NCBI RefSeq assembly: GCF_900240385.1
Contig: NZ_OEQH01000002.1
Coordinates: 124,001 to 188,000 of the forward strand
Source: Clostridium minihomine
Lineage (GTDB): Bacteria > Bacillota > Clostridia > Oscillospirales > Acutalibacteraceae
Reading direction: 5' to 3'
DNA: 64,000 nt
In this document: piece by piece, positions 18,475 to 27,307 of the stretch
How positions within the stretch are numbered: the first letter of the stretch is position 1
How the letters are laid out: the number at the start of each line of letters is the position of its first letter
Notes under the pieces: generated by a model
What the model was told of the DNA's origin: nothing
Database searches by the model: none
The model's input: the letters and a program-made list of their open reading frames with translations, nothing else
Program-made: the position numbers and the translations under genes

Positions 18475-19071
18475 TTAAAAACAGTCGAAAGGTTCCGATT
18501 CCACGGGAGCCAGCTGAAGCTCATCCAGTTTCTTCCGAAGTTTTAAAAAGTCCTCAAAAGCCCCCGGTTTATTATGGGGATTGCGCAGCAGCGCCGCAGG
18601 ATGCAGTGTTCCCATCATCAACACCCCACCCTTTTCAAAAAAGATGCCGTGTTCTTTCGTGATCTTAATATCGGGCTTTATCAGCTTCATAGCCGCTACC
18701 CGACCCAGACAAACAATGATTTTGGGGCGAATCAGGCTCACCTGCGCTCGAAGCCAGGGCAGGCAGGCTTCCTGTTCTCCCGGCTCGGGATCCCGATTTT
18801 TCGGCGGACGGCATTTCACAATATTCGCAATAAAAATGTTGGTATTGCGATCTAAATCCACTGCTGCCAGCATTTTATCCAACAGTTGGCCGCCACGCCC
18901 CACAAAGGGTTCCCCTTGAAGATCCTCGTTTTCGCCGGGGCCTTCCCCGATAAACATGACATCCGCGTTCCGGTTTCCTACCCCAAACACCACATTCGTT
19001 CGGGTTTCGCATAATCCGCATCTGCGACACTCTTTACAGGCGGGCTCCAGATCTTCCCATGTCATTTTCAT
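18475..19071 (-). CDS. Family 4 uracil-DNA glycosylase
   Basis: 198 residues. GEGPGENEDLQGEPFVGRGG is motif A of the thermostable, iron-sulfur family 4 enzymes that remove uracil from DNA, and MGTLHPAALLRNPHNK is the C-terminal active-site block. Cysteines in CKECRRCGLC near the N-terminus and in KCRPPKNRDPE and EACLPW can hold the [4Fe-4S] cluster typical of the family. It acts in base-excision repair. It is monocistronic and divergent from the SRP RNA. The gap 19072-19364 shows nothing else. Confidence 0.93.
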   Translation of the reverse strand: MKMTWEDLEPACKECRRCGLCETRTNVVFGVGNRNADVMFIGEGPGENEDLQGEPFVGRGGQLLDKMLAAVDLDRNTNIFIANIVKCRPPKNRDPEPGEQEACLPWLRAQVSLIRPKIIVCLGRVAAMKLIKPDIKITKEHGIFFEKGGVLMMGTLHPAALLRNPHNKPGAFEDFLKLRKKLDELQLAPVESEPFDCF

Positions 19072-19364
19072 ACAGCAATGTCCTCCATCCTTATACTGAT
19101 TCCATTTTCTTTTGCATCTGCCGCGCTTGTCTGCGGGATATGCAGCCGGTTATCCCAGCCGAAAAAACAGCAAACAGGAAAAAACTTTCCTTATCTTACT
19201 ATTGTTTGCCTGTTTCTTAATTTTGCACTGGCAAGAATATTATTTTTCTTTTGTTTTCTTCTTATGATATCATAAAACAACCTTTTCCTGTTGCATTTTT
19301 TTCGTTTGCTTGCTAAAATAGAGGCAAAGACAATCGATTTCGTTCTTGAATTTTTGGAAAACAG

Positions 19365-19393
19365 TTGTCTTTTTTTCAAAAATCGTTTATAAT
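19365..19393 (+). promoter_or_regulatory. Promoter of the SRP RNA/dnaX region
   Basis: TTGTCT (19365-19370), 17 bases, TATAAT (19388-19393). Transcription should begin near 19400, which sets the 5' end of the SRP RNA. Confidence 0.75.
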
Positions 19394-19399
19394 ATCTCA

Positions 19400-19600
19400 G
19401 TTAGCTTATGAAAAAGCAAGACAGAATTACGTGCAATAGGATATGCGGGCGGGCGGGCTCTGTACGGCTGGCCGCCGTGAACCATGTCAGGCGGGGAACC
19501 GAGCAGCATTAAGCGGATTGGCTGGTGCGATGCAGGTTGTGTCTGTTCGTCCGCATATCCTATTGCATGTGTCGTCATTGGGCGATGCTGTCTTGCTTTC
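19400..19600 (+). ncRNA. ffs: Signal recognition particle RNA
   Basis: The apical domain is recognisable: GAACCATGTCAGGCGGGG, then GAACCGAGCAGCATTAAG, the Ffh-binding asymmetric loop and tetraloop region. Long helix 5 is supported by GCAATAGGATATGCGG (19433-19448) pairing with CCGCATATCCTATTGC (19551-19566), and AAAGCAAGACAG (19413-19424) pairing with CTGTCTTGCTTT (19588-19599). The RNA scaffolds Ffh for membrane-protein targeting. Its place before dnaX is the usual Firmicute order. Ends are estimated from the promoter and the outer helix. No room is seen for a 5' Alu domain, so it looks like the smaller form. Confidence 0.88.
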
Positions 19601-19631
19601 GGTTTATTGGTGGGTAAAGGCAGGTGAGTTT

Positions 19632-21362
19632 GTGTATCAGGTATTATACCGAAAATGGCGTCCTCAGCGTTTTTCAGATGTAGTAGGACAGCCCCAGGTG
19701 ACAACTACCCTGAAAAACGAACTAATCTCTGGCCGGCTGGCTCACGCTTATCTGTTTACCGGCTCACGCGGAACCGGCAAAACAACTTGTGCCAAAATTA
19801 TGGCCAAAGCGGTCAACTGCCTGAATCCACAAGAAGGCGATCCCTGCGGGGAATGTGACATCTGCCGCGGGCTGGAAAACGGCTCGATTCTGGATGTGGT
19901 AGAAATTGATGCTGCCAGCAATAACGGGGTGGAAAACATCCGCTCATTGCGCGAAGAAGCCAATTTTACCCCGGCAGCGGCAAAATACCGGGTGTACATC
20001 ATTGACGAAGTGCATATGCTGTCTATCGGCGCCTTTAATGCCCTTTTAAAAACGTTAGAGGAACCCCCGGCTCATGTGATTTTCATTTTGGCCACTACAG
20101 AGGTTCACAAACTGCCCGCCACTATTTTGTCCCGCTGCCAGCGGTTTGATTTCCGCCGGATTGCGCCAAAAGATATGGCGGAGCGTCTAGAGTATATTGC
20201 AGCTGAGGAAAACGCCCAGATGGAACCGCAGGCATCGCTGCTTTTGGCCAGACTGGCCGACGGCGCACTGCGGGACGCACTCTCGCTTTTGGATCAGTGT
20301 CTGGGACGCGGCCGCAATATAACGGTTGATTTGGTTACCCAAACCGCAGGTTTGGCCGGACGGGCGCATTTGTTCCAGCTGGCGGACTCCATTACCCAAA
20401 AGGATTCGGGAACGGCCCTGCGGGTCATTGATGAGCTATATTGCGCTTCTAAGGATATGGCTCGGCTATGCGAAGAGCTTTCGGGTTATTTTCGCAGTCT
20501 GATGCTGATTAAAACCATGAAAGACGCCAGAGATATTCTGGCGGTTCCCGATGAGGAATATGAGGCTCTGTCTGCCAGAGCTTTACCGTGTCCGTTACCT
20601 GTCATTTTGCACAGTCTGGACACTTTACAGGATGCTTTGGAGCGGATGTACCGGGGCGGCAGCCGACGCATTGAAATGGAAATGGCAATTCTGCGCCTTT
20701 GCACGCCGGAATTGGACAACAGTATGGATGCGCTGGTGCGGCGAATTGCCTCTTTGGAACGGCGAAACACGGCAGCAGCGGAGCGTTCGCCACTTCCGAC
20801 GCAATCTGCACCGCCGGTGCGGGAACCTTCTCCCCCTCAGTCATCCCCAGCAGCTTTGCAAAAAGAAGAAACAGTTCCGGCTTTTCTTACGGATGCAGCG
20901 CCTTCGGTTTCGCCCGAACCCCCGCCATCCTATGTACCACCGGAACCCCCGAGGCATTTGGAGCCTGAGGAACCAGCTTCAGCCAAAGGAAATACCACGC
21001 CTGCCGCCAGTATGGAGGATTTGCAGAATTCTGCCCAGCGTCTGGCTTCATGGCCTGAAATATTGCAGGTATTAAAAGAATACTCGCGGGTTGTCGCCGC
21101 ATCCTTTACCGGTTCCACCGCTTATGTCAGCGGGGAATATGTGTTGATTGACGCACCCAGCCCCACTGCTTTTGAGCTGCTGCGCCGTCCCGCCCAGCGG
21201 GATAAAATGCGCGATGCCATCAAGCAGGTAACCGGGCGAACCTATAAGCTGGGGCCCTATAAAAAATCCCAGCCGGAACAACAAGAAAATCAGGAACGGG
21301 ATCCGCTGAAAGCTCTGGCAGAGTCAGCGCAGGCTGCGGGAATCCCAGTCATTCAAAAATAA
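19632..21362 (+). CDS. dnaX: DNA polymerase III subunits gamma/tau
   Basis: 576 residues from GTG 19632 (VYQVLYRKWRPQRFSDVVGQ), with AGGTGA just upstream. The frame is open back to 19443, but that part is the SRP RNA. AAA+ clamp-loader ATPase: Walker A GSRGTGKTT, zinc-module cysteines in CLNPQEGDPCGECDICRG, Walker B IIDEVHML, sensor ILATTEVHKLPATILSRCQ. A proline-rich linker (about 400-480) leads to a C-terminal domain, presumably tau-like. It loads the sliding clamp at the replication fork. It is followed 14 bases later by ybaB. Confidence 0.97.
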   Translation: MYQVLYRKWRPQRFSDVVGQPQVTTTLKNELISGRLAHAYLFTGSRGTGKTTCAKIMAKAVNCLNPQEGDPCGECDICRGLENGSILDVVEIDAASNNGVENIRSLREEANFTPAAAKYRVYIIDEVHMLSIGAFNALLKTLEEPPAHVIFILATTEVHKLPATILSRCQRFDFRRIAPKDMAERLEYIAAEENAQMEPQASLLLARLADGALRDALSLLDQCLGRGRNITVDLVTQTAGLAGRAHLFQLADSITQKDSGTALRVIDELYCASKDMARLCEELSGYFRSLMLIKTMKDARDILAVPDEEYEALSARALPCPLPVILHSLDTLQDALERMYRGGSRRIEMEMAILRLCTPELDNSMDALVRRIASLERRNTAAAERSPLPTQSAPPVREPSPPQSSPAALQKEETVPAFLTDAAPSVSPEPPPSYVPPEPPRHLEPEEPASAKGNTTPAASMEDLQNSAQRLASWPEILQVLKEYSRVVAASFTGSTAYVSGEYVLIDAPSPTAFELLRRPAQRDKMRDAIKQVTGRTYKLGPYKKSQPEQQENQERDPLKALAESAQAAGIPVIQK

Positions 21363-21376
21363 CGGGAGGTTTCGAT

Positions 21377-21727
21377 ATGAAAGCAAGATTACCGGAAGGC
21401 TTTGGCAAAGGCGGAGCCGCAAATCTGCAGCAACTGGCACGTCAGGCTCAGAAGATGCAGGAAGATATGGACAAGGCCACCAGCGAATTGGAAGCAAAAG
21501 AATACACTGCAACCTCTGGCGGAAACGCCGTAGAAGTAACCGTTACGGGCAAAATGGAGGTTCAGTCCATCCAGATTAAACCCGAAGTGGTGGATCCCGA
21601 GGATGTGGAAATGCTGTCTGACCTGATCATGGCTGCAGTGAACGAGGCACTTCGCTCCGCTGCCACAGACAAAAGCCAGCGGATGGAAGAACTTTCGGGC
21701 GGCCTGAACGTACCCGGGATATTTTAA
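21377..21727 (+). CDS. YbaB/EbfC family nucleoid-associated protein
   Basis: 116 residues, slightly longer than usual. LQQLARQAQKMQEDMDKATSELE is the amphipathic first helix, and VEVTVTGKMEVQSIQIKPEVVDPEDVEML is the core of the family, which forms a tweezer-like dimer that binds DNA. It lies between dnaX and recR, the conserved order. A good GGGAGG precedes the ATG. Confidence 0.95.
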   Translation: MKARLPEGFGKGGAANLQQLARQAQKMQEDMDKATSELEAKEYTATSGGNAVEVTVTGKMEVQSIQIKPEVVDPEDVEMLSDLIMAAVNEALRSAATDKSQRMEELSGGLNVPGIF

Positions 21728-21730
21728 GCC

Positions 21731-22330
21731 ATGCCCGCCTATTATGTGGCACCGCTGGCAAGGCTGATTGAACAGTTTGAACGGCTGCCCGGCATCGGGC
21801 ACAAAAGCGCCCAGCGTCTTGCCTATTATGTTCTGGGTCTTTCTCAGGAAGAAACAGAAAAATTTACCGCCGCTATATTAGAAGCGCATGAAAAAATTCA
21901 TTACTGCAAAGACTGCTGCAATCTGACCGATCAGGAACTTTGCCCGGTCTGTCGAAGCGGCGGCCGCGATCTCTCAATTATCTGTGTGGTTGAGGATCCC
22001 CGGGACGTATTTGCTCTGGAGCGCACAAATGAATACAAAGGCCTTTACCATGTTTTGCACGGCGCGATTTCACCGCTGAACGGCGTTGGCCCCGAGCAGC
22101 TCTGCATCAAGGAATTGCTGGCCCGCATGAATGATCAGGTGAAAGAAATCATCATGGCCACGAACCCCACCGTAGAAGGCGAGGCAACCGCCATGTATCT
22201 TTCCCGGCTGTTAAAGCCTATGGGGATAACGGTAACCCGGCTGGCCTATGGAATTCCTGTGGGGGGCGACTTGGAATATGCTGATGAGGTCACGTTAAGC
22301 CGCGCCATGGAAGGACGAAGAGAGATTTAG
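21731..22330 (+). CDS. recR: Recombination protein RecR
   Basis: 199 residues, full length. Helix-hairpin-helix [20 protein letters not shown], a C4 zinc finger ([16 protein letters not shown]), a Toprim domain ([16 protein letters not shown]) and a C-terminal Walker-B-like [19 protein letters not shown]. It works with RecF/RecO in loading RecA at gaps. It starts three bases after the ybaB stop. Confidence 0.97.
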   Translation: MPAYYVAPLARLIEQFERLPGIGHKSAQRLAYYVLGLSQEETEKFTAAILEAHEKIHYCKDCCNLTDQELCPVCRSGGRDLSIICVVEDPRDVFALERTNEYKGLYHVLHGAISPLNGVGPEQLCIKELLARMNDQVKEIIMATNPTVEGEATAMYLSRLLKPMGITVTRLAYGIPVGGDLEYADEVTLSRAMEGRREI

Positions 22331-22348
22331 AAAAGGAGGCTTTTTTGC

Positions 22349-22819
22349 ATGGCAGAAAAGAAACAAACCAAAACAATTGCCCAAAACAAAAAAGCCTTTC
22401 ACGACTATTTCGTAGAGGAAAGCATGGAAGCCGGCATCGAGCTGTTCGGCACTGAAGTAAAATCCCTTCGCCAGGGACGGGTCAATTTAAAAGATTCCTG
22501 GTGTTCGGTGGTAAACGGTGAATTGCTGATTAACGGCATGCACATCAGCCCCTATGAGCAGGGCAATCAGTTTAACCGAGACCCGTTACGGGTTCGCCGC
22601 CTATTGATGCACAAGCGCGAAATTATGCGCCTGTTCGGTCTGGTAAAGCAAGACGGCTATGCCTTGGTTCCCTTATCGTTGTATTTCAAAGGCTCTTTGG
22701 TGAAAGTACAAATTGGACTGTGCAAGGGTAAAAAACTGTATGACAAACGACAGGACTTAGCAGAAAAAGCGGCCAAGCGGGATATTGAACGGGCTATGAA
22801 AGATAAAAACCGGGCATAA
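22349..22819 (+). CDS. smpB: SsrA-binding protein SmpB
   Basis: 156 residues. [23 protein letters not shown] is the start of the oligonucleotide-binding barrel, with [16 protein letters not shown] and the C-terminal basic tail [19 protein letters not shown], which mimics codon-anticodon in the decoding centre. It binds tmRNA for ribosome rescue. AAAAGGAGG precedes the ATG. Its partner RNA is encoded 145 bases downstream. Confidence 0.97.
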   Translation: MAEKKQTKTIAQNKKAFHDYFVEESMEAGIELFGTEVKSLRQGRVNLKDSWCSVVNGELLINGMHISPYEQGNQFNRDPLRVRRLLMHKREIMRLFGLVKQDGYALVPLSLYFKGSLVKVQIGLCKGKKLYDKRQDLAEKAAKRDIERAMKDKNRA

Positions 22820-22963
22820 TACTTTTTAGCCGCAGGAACAGCAAGGTCAGCCATAAGAACGGAATTTTCAGTTTGATGTTGAAAAGACCAATGAAGTTTG
22901 GCTGAATCAGTGGAAAAGAACAGGTTTCATCATCGGACGAAACACCGCAGCTCATATTAACAT

Positions 22964-23313
22964 GGGGATGTAATGGTTTCGACGGGGGTTGTGAGCCTAA
23001 GTAAGCGAGTAGCGGTGCGGAACCGCTATAAAATCCGTAAACTTAAAATTAAACAACAACAATAAAGTTGCTTTAGCAGCCTAATTTAGGCTGCTCGTTC
23101 TTACCGGAAGTACCGCGGTCCGGATAAGAGCGTCGATTAGCGGTGAACATGAACCGGGTTACGCCTTTACCCCGGTCATGGTTTAAAGGCTACTAAACCA
23201 CAGAGCCTGCCCTTGGGCGCTGTGCAGAGGGAATGTAAAAACACGGGCTACACTCGTAGAAAGCTTTGGTAGGCGGTCTTCGGACAGGAGTTCGATTCTC
23301 CTCATCTCCACCA
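22964..23313 (+). ncRNA. ssrA: Transfer-messenger RNA (tmRNA)
   Basis: The 5' end GGGGATGTAATGGTTTCGACG and the 3' end GGAGTTCGATTCTCCTCATC-TCCACCA are the two halves of the tRNA-like domain. The CCA is encoded at 23311-23313. The tag frame ends GTT GCT TTA GCA GCC TAA with the stop at 23082-23084, giving a tag ending NNNNKVALAA, a normal degradation signal. The resume codon is not certain. The 3' end is the left attachment site of a mobile island and is followed by a perfect terminator hairpin. Confidence 0.97.
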
Positions 23314-24902
23314 TTCCAGACCACCACTTGATGAAAATCAAGTGGTGGTCTCTTTTCATTCTCTAAACCACCTATACCAGCAGAACAACCCAAAATGGCA
23401 AAAATATTGAGGACTAATATAATATAGTCCTCAAAGACTTCAACCTTATCAACGAAAGCCTGAAACAGCTTTTTGTGTTCTTCTTCTGATTGATTTTCGC
23501 GAATCTGATTCCGCATTTGATAAAAAGCATTTAAAGCACTTTCCTCATTGATGATTAATTTTTCACGGGCTCGGCTCTCCAAAATTGCCAATTGCTCACT
23601 CAAATTGTGTTTTTGCTCTTTTAAAGAAGCATATGCAGCCTTTAATTCATCTGCATCAAATCCACTTGCTATAGCGTTAATAATATTTGAAATCTCTTTT
23701 TCTGTCTTTTTAAGACGTTTGCTTAGCAAGGCTTGTTCCTGATCGGTATCAACCTGTGTCTTTGCATAATCACGCAACGCTTTCATAATAAGTTTAAAAT
23801 TATCTGCAATGCACATAGTTTCAATGTAATGTAAAACCGCTCGCTCAATATACTTTTTATTGATTTCCTTATTGTTGCATATTTTTGTGCCTTGCTTATC
23901 TCTGCAGTTACATTTATACGTTACATGATATGAGCCATTGCGGTTGCTGCGTTTTCTGTTGCCATGCATGTTGCTTCCGCACTTACCACATTTAATCAAA
24001 CCTGACAGCAAATAAACCTCTTGAGCCTGATAACAGGCATTCCTTCCTTTTCGGCTATCCATTAACTTTTTGACTTTTTCAAAAGTTTCTTTATCAATAA
24101 TAGCTGGGAAGGCATTTTCATGTCGAATTACTTTGTCACTCTCCTTTTCCTTGCTATTATTTCGCTTACAGTTGGCATCTTTGCTTGACCTGCGATTATA
24201 AATATAAGTACCAAGGTATTTTTCATTCAAAAGTAAATCTCGAATGCTGGAAGATTTAAATGGCTTTCCCAACTTATTGTGATACCCCAAATCATTTAAG
24301 CATTGAGCGATTCTCTTATAGCTGTATCCTTCATCTGCATACCATCGAAAAATTTTGCGAACAATCTCTGCTTCCGCTTCATTAATAATATAATGCTGAT
24401 TTACCACATCTAATCCGAGCGGCGGTATACCTCCATTATGCATGCATTTCTGTGCATTAGGCAAAAGCCCCTTCTCCATAACCTCCCTTGCAAGATTGAG
24501 CGAATAATAAGCTGCCATGCCATCAGAAACGCTCTCATAAATAACGGTTTCAGGAGAATTTCCATTTAATATATCTTCTTTTACATAATTTATAGCTACA
24601 TCATTATTAGAAAGCTTTCTTTTATAAACGGCTTTATCGTAGCGATCGCGAGCAAAACGATCATTCTTATATACCACAACAATATCAAAAATTCTCTTTT
24701 TACTGTCATCAATCATTTTTTGAAACTGCCTGCGGTTTGCAGTGGTACCTGAAAGCTCTTTATCAACATATTCACCCACACAAATATAACCCTTATTACT
24801 GATAAATTCCTTGCAATACCTGACTTGCTCTTCTGCTGACACCTCCCTCTGGTTATCTGAACTATAGCGCGCATATACAACACATCTTTGTATATTATTC
24901 AT
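23193..24902 (-). CDS. Large serine recombinase of the E1 element
   Basis: 569 residues from ATG 24902 (GGAGAG nine bases upstream). N-terminal resolvase domain CVVYARYSSDNQREVSAEEQ with the nucleophilic serine, Recombinase domain (AEIVRKIFRWYADEGYSYKR, SSSIRDLLLNEKYLGTYIYN), zinc ribbon CGKCGSNMHG...CNCRD, and a long coiled coil. Such enzymes integrate and excise phages and mobile elements. The last 40 or so residues, including ENRTPVRRP, are translated antisense through the terminator and tmRNA, so the C-terminus depends on the insertion site. It is immediately inside the left att site, as expected for an element's own recombinase. Confidence 0.9.
   Translation of the reverse strand: MNNIQRCVVYARYSSDNQREVSAEEQVRYCKEFISNKGYICVGEYVDKELSGTTANRRQFQKMIDDSKKRIFDIVVVYKNDRFARDRYDKAVYKRKLSNNDVAINYVKEDILNGNSPETVIYESVSDGMAAYYSLNLAREVMEKGLLPNAQKCMHNGGIPPLGLDVVNQHYIINEAEAEIVRKIFRWYADEGYSYKRIAQCLNDLGYHNKLGKPFKSSSIRDLLLNEKYLGTYIYNRRSSKDANCKRNNSKEKESDKVIRHENAFPAIIDKETFEKVKKLMDSRKGRNACYQAQEVYLLSGLIKCGKCGSNMHGNRKRSNRNGSYHVTYKCNCRDKQGTKICNNKEINKKYIERAVLHYIETMCIADNFKLIMKALRDYAKTQVDTDQEQALLSKRLKKTEKEISNIINAIASGFDADELKAAYASLKEQKHNLSEQLAILESRAREKLIINEESALNAFYQMRNQIRENQSEEEHKKLFQAFVDKVEVFEDYIILVLNIFAILGCSAGIGGLENEKRPPLDFHQVVVWNGGDEENRTPVRRPPTKAFYECSPCFYIPSAQRPRAGSVV
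23300..23365 (+). mobile_element. Left attachment site (att A) of the ssrA island
   Basis: CCTCATCTCCACCA (23300-23313) plus the following terminator hairpin is repeated, with few changes, at 37605-37670. The 14-bp core is also found at 31561-31574. The tmRNA 3' end is a classic integration target. Confidence 0.8.
23318..23356 (+). terminator. tmRNA terminator
   Basis: AGACCACCACTTGAT and ATCAAGTGGTGGTCT form a perfect 15-bp stem closed by GAAA and followed by CTTTTC, starting five bases after the encoded CCA. Confidence 0.9.
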
Positions 24903-25053
24903 TTTTATTCTCTCCATTCAAATAATCAAATAGTAATTTAGCAACTGTCATAGCCTGTTCTTTTGTCAAAGTCCCTTTCTGAATTTTTATATAGTCCTCA
25001 TCTTTTAACTGTTTTCTAGTCAGTGTAATCTTCAATGCTTGAAATCCTTTCAT
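24895..25053 (-). CDS. Small ORF upstream of the serine recombinase
   Basis: 52 residues (MKGFQALKITLTRKQLKDED...), too short for a standard ORF cutoff. It ends eight bases inside the recombinase gene, so the two would be translationally coupled. It has LKITLTRKQL followed by a helical segment rich in Lys/Glu. I do not recognise a characterised family. Small genes in this position often belong to the recombinase operon. No strong binding site is seen, so confidence is moderate. The rest of 25054-25300 is AT-rich without a gene. Confidence 0.5.
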   Translation of the reverse strand: MKGFQALKITLTRKQLKDEDYIKIQKGTLTKEQAMTVAKLLFDYLNGENKNE

Positions 25054-25306
25054 GAAGTAGATTTCAAGTTGCAACTTGATTCAATTTGTAATTACACTTA
25101 CTATTATGCAAGGCAAAACAGCAGCTTTCAATATAATCATTCTTATATATTCTACTTAATCAGAATTATAATAGACAAAAAATAAATCCACTCTTGTATT
25201 TTATAGATTTGCAATGATGATACTTAACATTATTATAACCCCTCTCAACTAAACTAAGTTTGTTTGATATTGAATTATACTATTCATATAAGACAAATAT
25301 AAAAAT

Positions 25307-25333
25307 GCTCCCACAATTTTTAACTGTGGGAGC
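25307..25333 (-). terminator. Intrinsic terminator
   Basis: GCTCCCACA (25307-25315) pairs perfectly with TGTGGGAGC (25325-25333). On the minus strand it is followed by ATTTTTAT. It terminates the gene ending at 25351. Confidence 0.85.
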
Positions 25334-25350
25334 TAATTTCTTTTATCTGA

Positions 25351-25812
25351 TTATGCAGGGGTCTGCCCCCATGCTTTTATAAATGAATCAATTTCTTTGG
25401 TCGGAAGCTTAATGCTAAATGTATTTCCATTCGTTTCGTGAAGAATGACCCAACCCCAAGTATATCCGCCATATTTTTTCTCATTGTTCACTTCTGTTTC
25501 AATCCTTGAGACCGAGCGCACAGGAATAACCCTTGTTACTAAATTAGTGTTATCTCCCCTCGTGACAGTAAATTGGCATAATATGCTCTCATGTGTCAAT
25601 GCGACACAAACCACATTAGAGCAAAACAATAAAAATTCCCCTGATGCATCATAATTTACCCGTCGGCAAATATATTCGAATTTTTCTTCTGTAGTTCTTC
25701 CTTGTGGGGCTTGCCTTCTCACACTAGAAGATGCAAGCCAATTCACAAAAAGCCAACCAAGTACAAAAATAATCCCTGCAACTATCCAAAAGCTACCATC
25801 AAATATAGTCAT
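25351..25812 (-). CDS. Membrane-anchored hypothetical protein
   Basis: 153 residues. A single N-terminal membrane segment (FWIVAGIIFVLGWLFVNWLA) is followed by a soluble domain of about 115 residues with alternating beta-type segments (GEFLLFCSNVVCVALTHES, VTRVIPVRSVSRIETEV, WGWVILHETNGNTFSIKLPT). No family recognised. The soluble part resembles a small PH-like or photosystem-type barrel only in pattern, which is speculative. AGGAGGGG precedes the ATG. It is cargo or maintenance gene of the E1 element, divergent from the XRE regulator at 25957. Confidence 0.7.
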   Translation of the reverse strand: MTIFDGSFWIVAGIIFVLGWLFVNWLASSSVRRQAPQGRTTEEKFEYICRRVNYDASGEFLLFCSNVVCVALTHESILCQFTVTRGDNTNLVTRVIPVRSVSRIETEVNNEKKYGGYTWGWVILHETNGNTFSIKLPTKEIDSFIKAWGQTPA

Positions 25813-25956
25813 AAAACCCCTCCTAATTTTTTACAAAATTCGTCAATCATCAGAGCCATTATAGCACACCAAAATCCTATATGTCAATTATTGGAGCCTT
25901 AAATGATAATGATTAATCCTGACTGGCTCTTTATAATCATATTAAAGAGGTGTGCT

Positions 25957-26241
25957 ATGATGATTGCTGAAAAAATAAAATCTCTTCGAGTAGCCAGAGG
26001 GCTAACACAAGCGGAACTTGCACGGCAGCTTGGTATTACTCGAAATGGAGTCAACTCCTGGGAACAAGGATTGTCGATGCCCTCCCCTGCTTATCTAGTA
26101 GAATTGGCCAAGCTGTTTCGGGTTACAACAGATTATTTGCTCGGGCTTTCTGAAATGGAAAGCATTAATGTTTCAGGGCTGTCCGAAAGGGATATTGGAA
26201 TTTTAACGGAACTTGCAGAAAGACTAAAAATGCAAAAATGA
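25957..26241 (+). CDS. XRE-family helix-turn-helix regulator
   Basis: 94 residues from ATG 25957, preceded by AGAGGTG. An upstream in-frame start at 25903 lacks a binding site. The helix-turn-helix covers IKSLRVARGLTQAELARQLG and GVNSWEQGLSMPSPAYLVELAKLF, and the short C-terminal helix ERDIGILTELAERL may dimerise. It probably controls E1 genes. It is convergent with the DUF3991-like gene and shares a bidirectional terminator with it. Confidence 0.88.
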   Translation: MMIAEKIKSLRVARGLTQAELARQLGITRNGVNSWEQGLSMPSPAYLVELAKLFRVTTDYLLGLSEMESINVSGLSERDIGILTELAERLKMQK

Positions 26242-26272
26242 AAGTGCTTTGATGATTAATCAAAGCACTTTC
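26240..26272. terminator. Bidirectional terminator between convergent genes
   Basis: GAAAGTGCTTTGAT (26240-26253) and ATCAAAGCACTTTC (26259-26272) form a perfect 14-bp stem with a GATTA loop. It overlaps the last bases of the regulator gene. Confidence 0.85.
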
Positions 26273-26276
26273 TTCT

Positions 26277-27269
26277 TTAAAATGGCAACTCTGAATCGTC
26301 GGGATCGTAAGCATATTTTTCTAAAGGTTCTGGTTTTATCTCCGCTTCCTTTTGATTTTTTTCCTTCTCTGCATCAAATGAAGCAGATTTCATAAGTTCT
26401 GCATTTTGAAATCGCTGTATTTGACTTTCATTTTCAAAATTAAATTCTATGTTCACATTATCTTTTAATAGTGCTAGCGTGTTCGTATAGGTTTCAAGTA
26501 AGCAGTTTTCTGTATGCAAACTGCTGTAGAGCGTATCCTTTTGCGGTTCATTATCTGACAAATATTTTAATAATCGAAAAGTATTATCAAAAAAGACTAC
26601 AGTTTCAATATCGATATTTAAATGAACCTTTTCCAACCGTTCAAGCCAGTAATGCCAACCAAGCGGCCTTTTCCCTTCCAATCTCTGAAAATGCTTTTCC
26701 CTTGTGCCTAGTTTCTCAACTCCTACAATTTCTGCATCGGTTGTATTGAGAAAAATAAGATTACGGTATTTATTATCAAATGCTAACAATTCGCGGCTAA
26801 TGAGTTCCGCTATTAACTTGGTATCAATTCCTCTTTCTCTGAAAAAAGGAAATATAACTTTGTTTCCTTTCACTCTATCGTAATTTAAAAAGCTTGAGAA
26901 ATCCATATTTACCCGCCTTGTACGCAGTCTTGTTTCTATTTCAGGGTGGTCAGTTAAGTATTCCTGACACTTTTTATCGTTAACTTGCTTGTCTGACTGT
27001 AAAAATCTTTGAAGCAAAATACAGGCAAGTCGAAAGCTTTTTACATATTGTGCAGAAATATGTTTGTTATCTATTAAATCAAGAATACAGGAAAACACCC
27101 CTGTTTCAAGATTTGCCGCTCCAACTAGATTAAAATCAAACCAGATGCAGAACTCTAAAGCGGTACGCCGTTCTTCTGAAGCTTGTTTTTTTAGAAACTC
27201 ATAATTTCTTGTTCGGGAAGATCGCGTAACCGAAAGGTAATCCTTTGCTTTTGTATAATAGCTTTTCAT
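26277..27269 (-). CDS. DUF3991/Toprim-like mobile-element protein (tentative)
   Basis: 330 residues. The segment FPFFRERGIDTKLIAELISR followed by LLAFDNKYRNLIFLNTTDAE resembles the DUF3991 region that precedes Toprim domains in primase-like proteins of Firmicute mobilisable elements. NIDIETVVFFDNTFRLLKYL could be the start of a weakly conserved Toprim-like core, but I see no clear catalytic E...DxD. The N-terminus (MKSYYTKAKDYLSVTRSSRT) and the acidic C-terminus (YAYDPDDSELPF) are unrecognised. The true family is uncertain. It sits behind a cluster of hairpins and is probably involved in replication or transfer of E1. Confidence 0.6.
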   Translation of the reverse strand: MKSYYTKAKDYLSVTRSSRTRNYEFLKKQASEERRTALEFCIWFDFNLVGAANLETGVFSCILDLIDNKHISAQYVKSFRLACILLQRFLQSDKQVNDKKCQEYLTDHPEIETRLRTRRVNMDFSSFLNYDRVKGNKVIFPFFRERGIDTKLIAELISRELLAFDNKYRNLIFLNTTDAEIVGVEKLGTREKHFQRLEGKRPLGWHYWLERLEKVHLNIDIETVVFFDNTFRLLKYLSDNEPQKDTLYSSLHTENCLLETYTNTLALLKDNVNIEFNFENESQIQRFQNAELMKSASFDAEKEKNQKEAEIKPEPLEKYAYDPDDSELPF

Positions 27270-27307
27270 TTATTTATATTCTCCTATCCTATTAAAACGA
27301 TATTTTC

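Noticed and set aside
19443-19631. N-terminal extension of dnaX
   Set aside because: This stretch is the SRP RNA. DnaX homology begins at the GTG at 19632.
22871-22975. Open stretch reading EKTNEVWLNQWKRTGFIIG ahead of ssrA
   Set aside because: It has no start codon, is bounded by stops, and overlaps the tmRNA 5' end. Probably chance.
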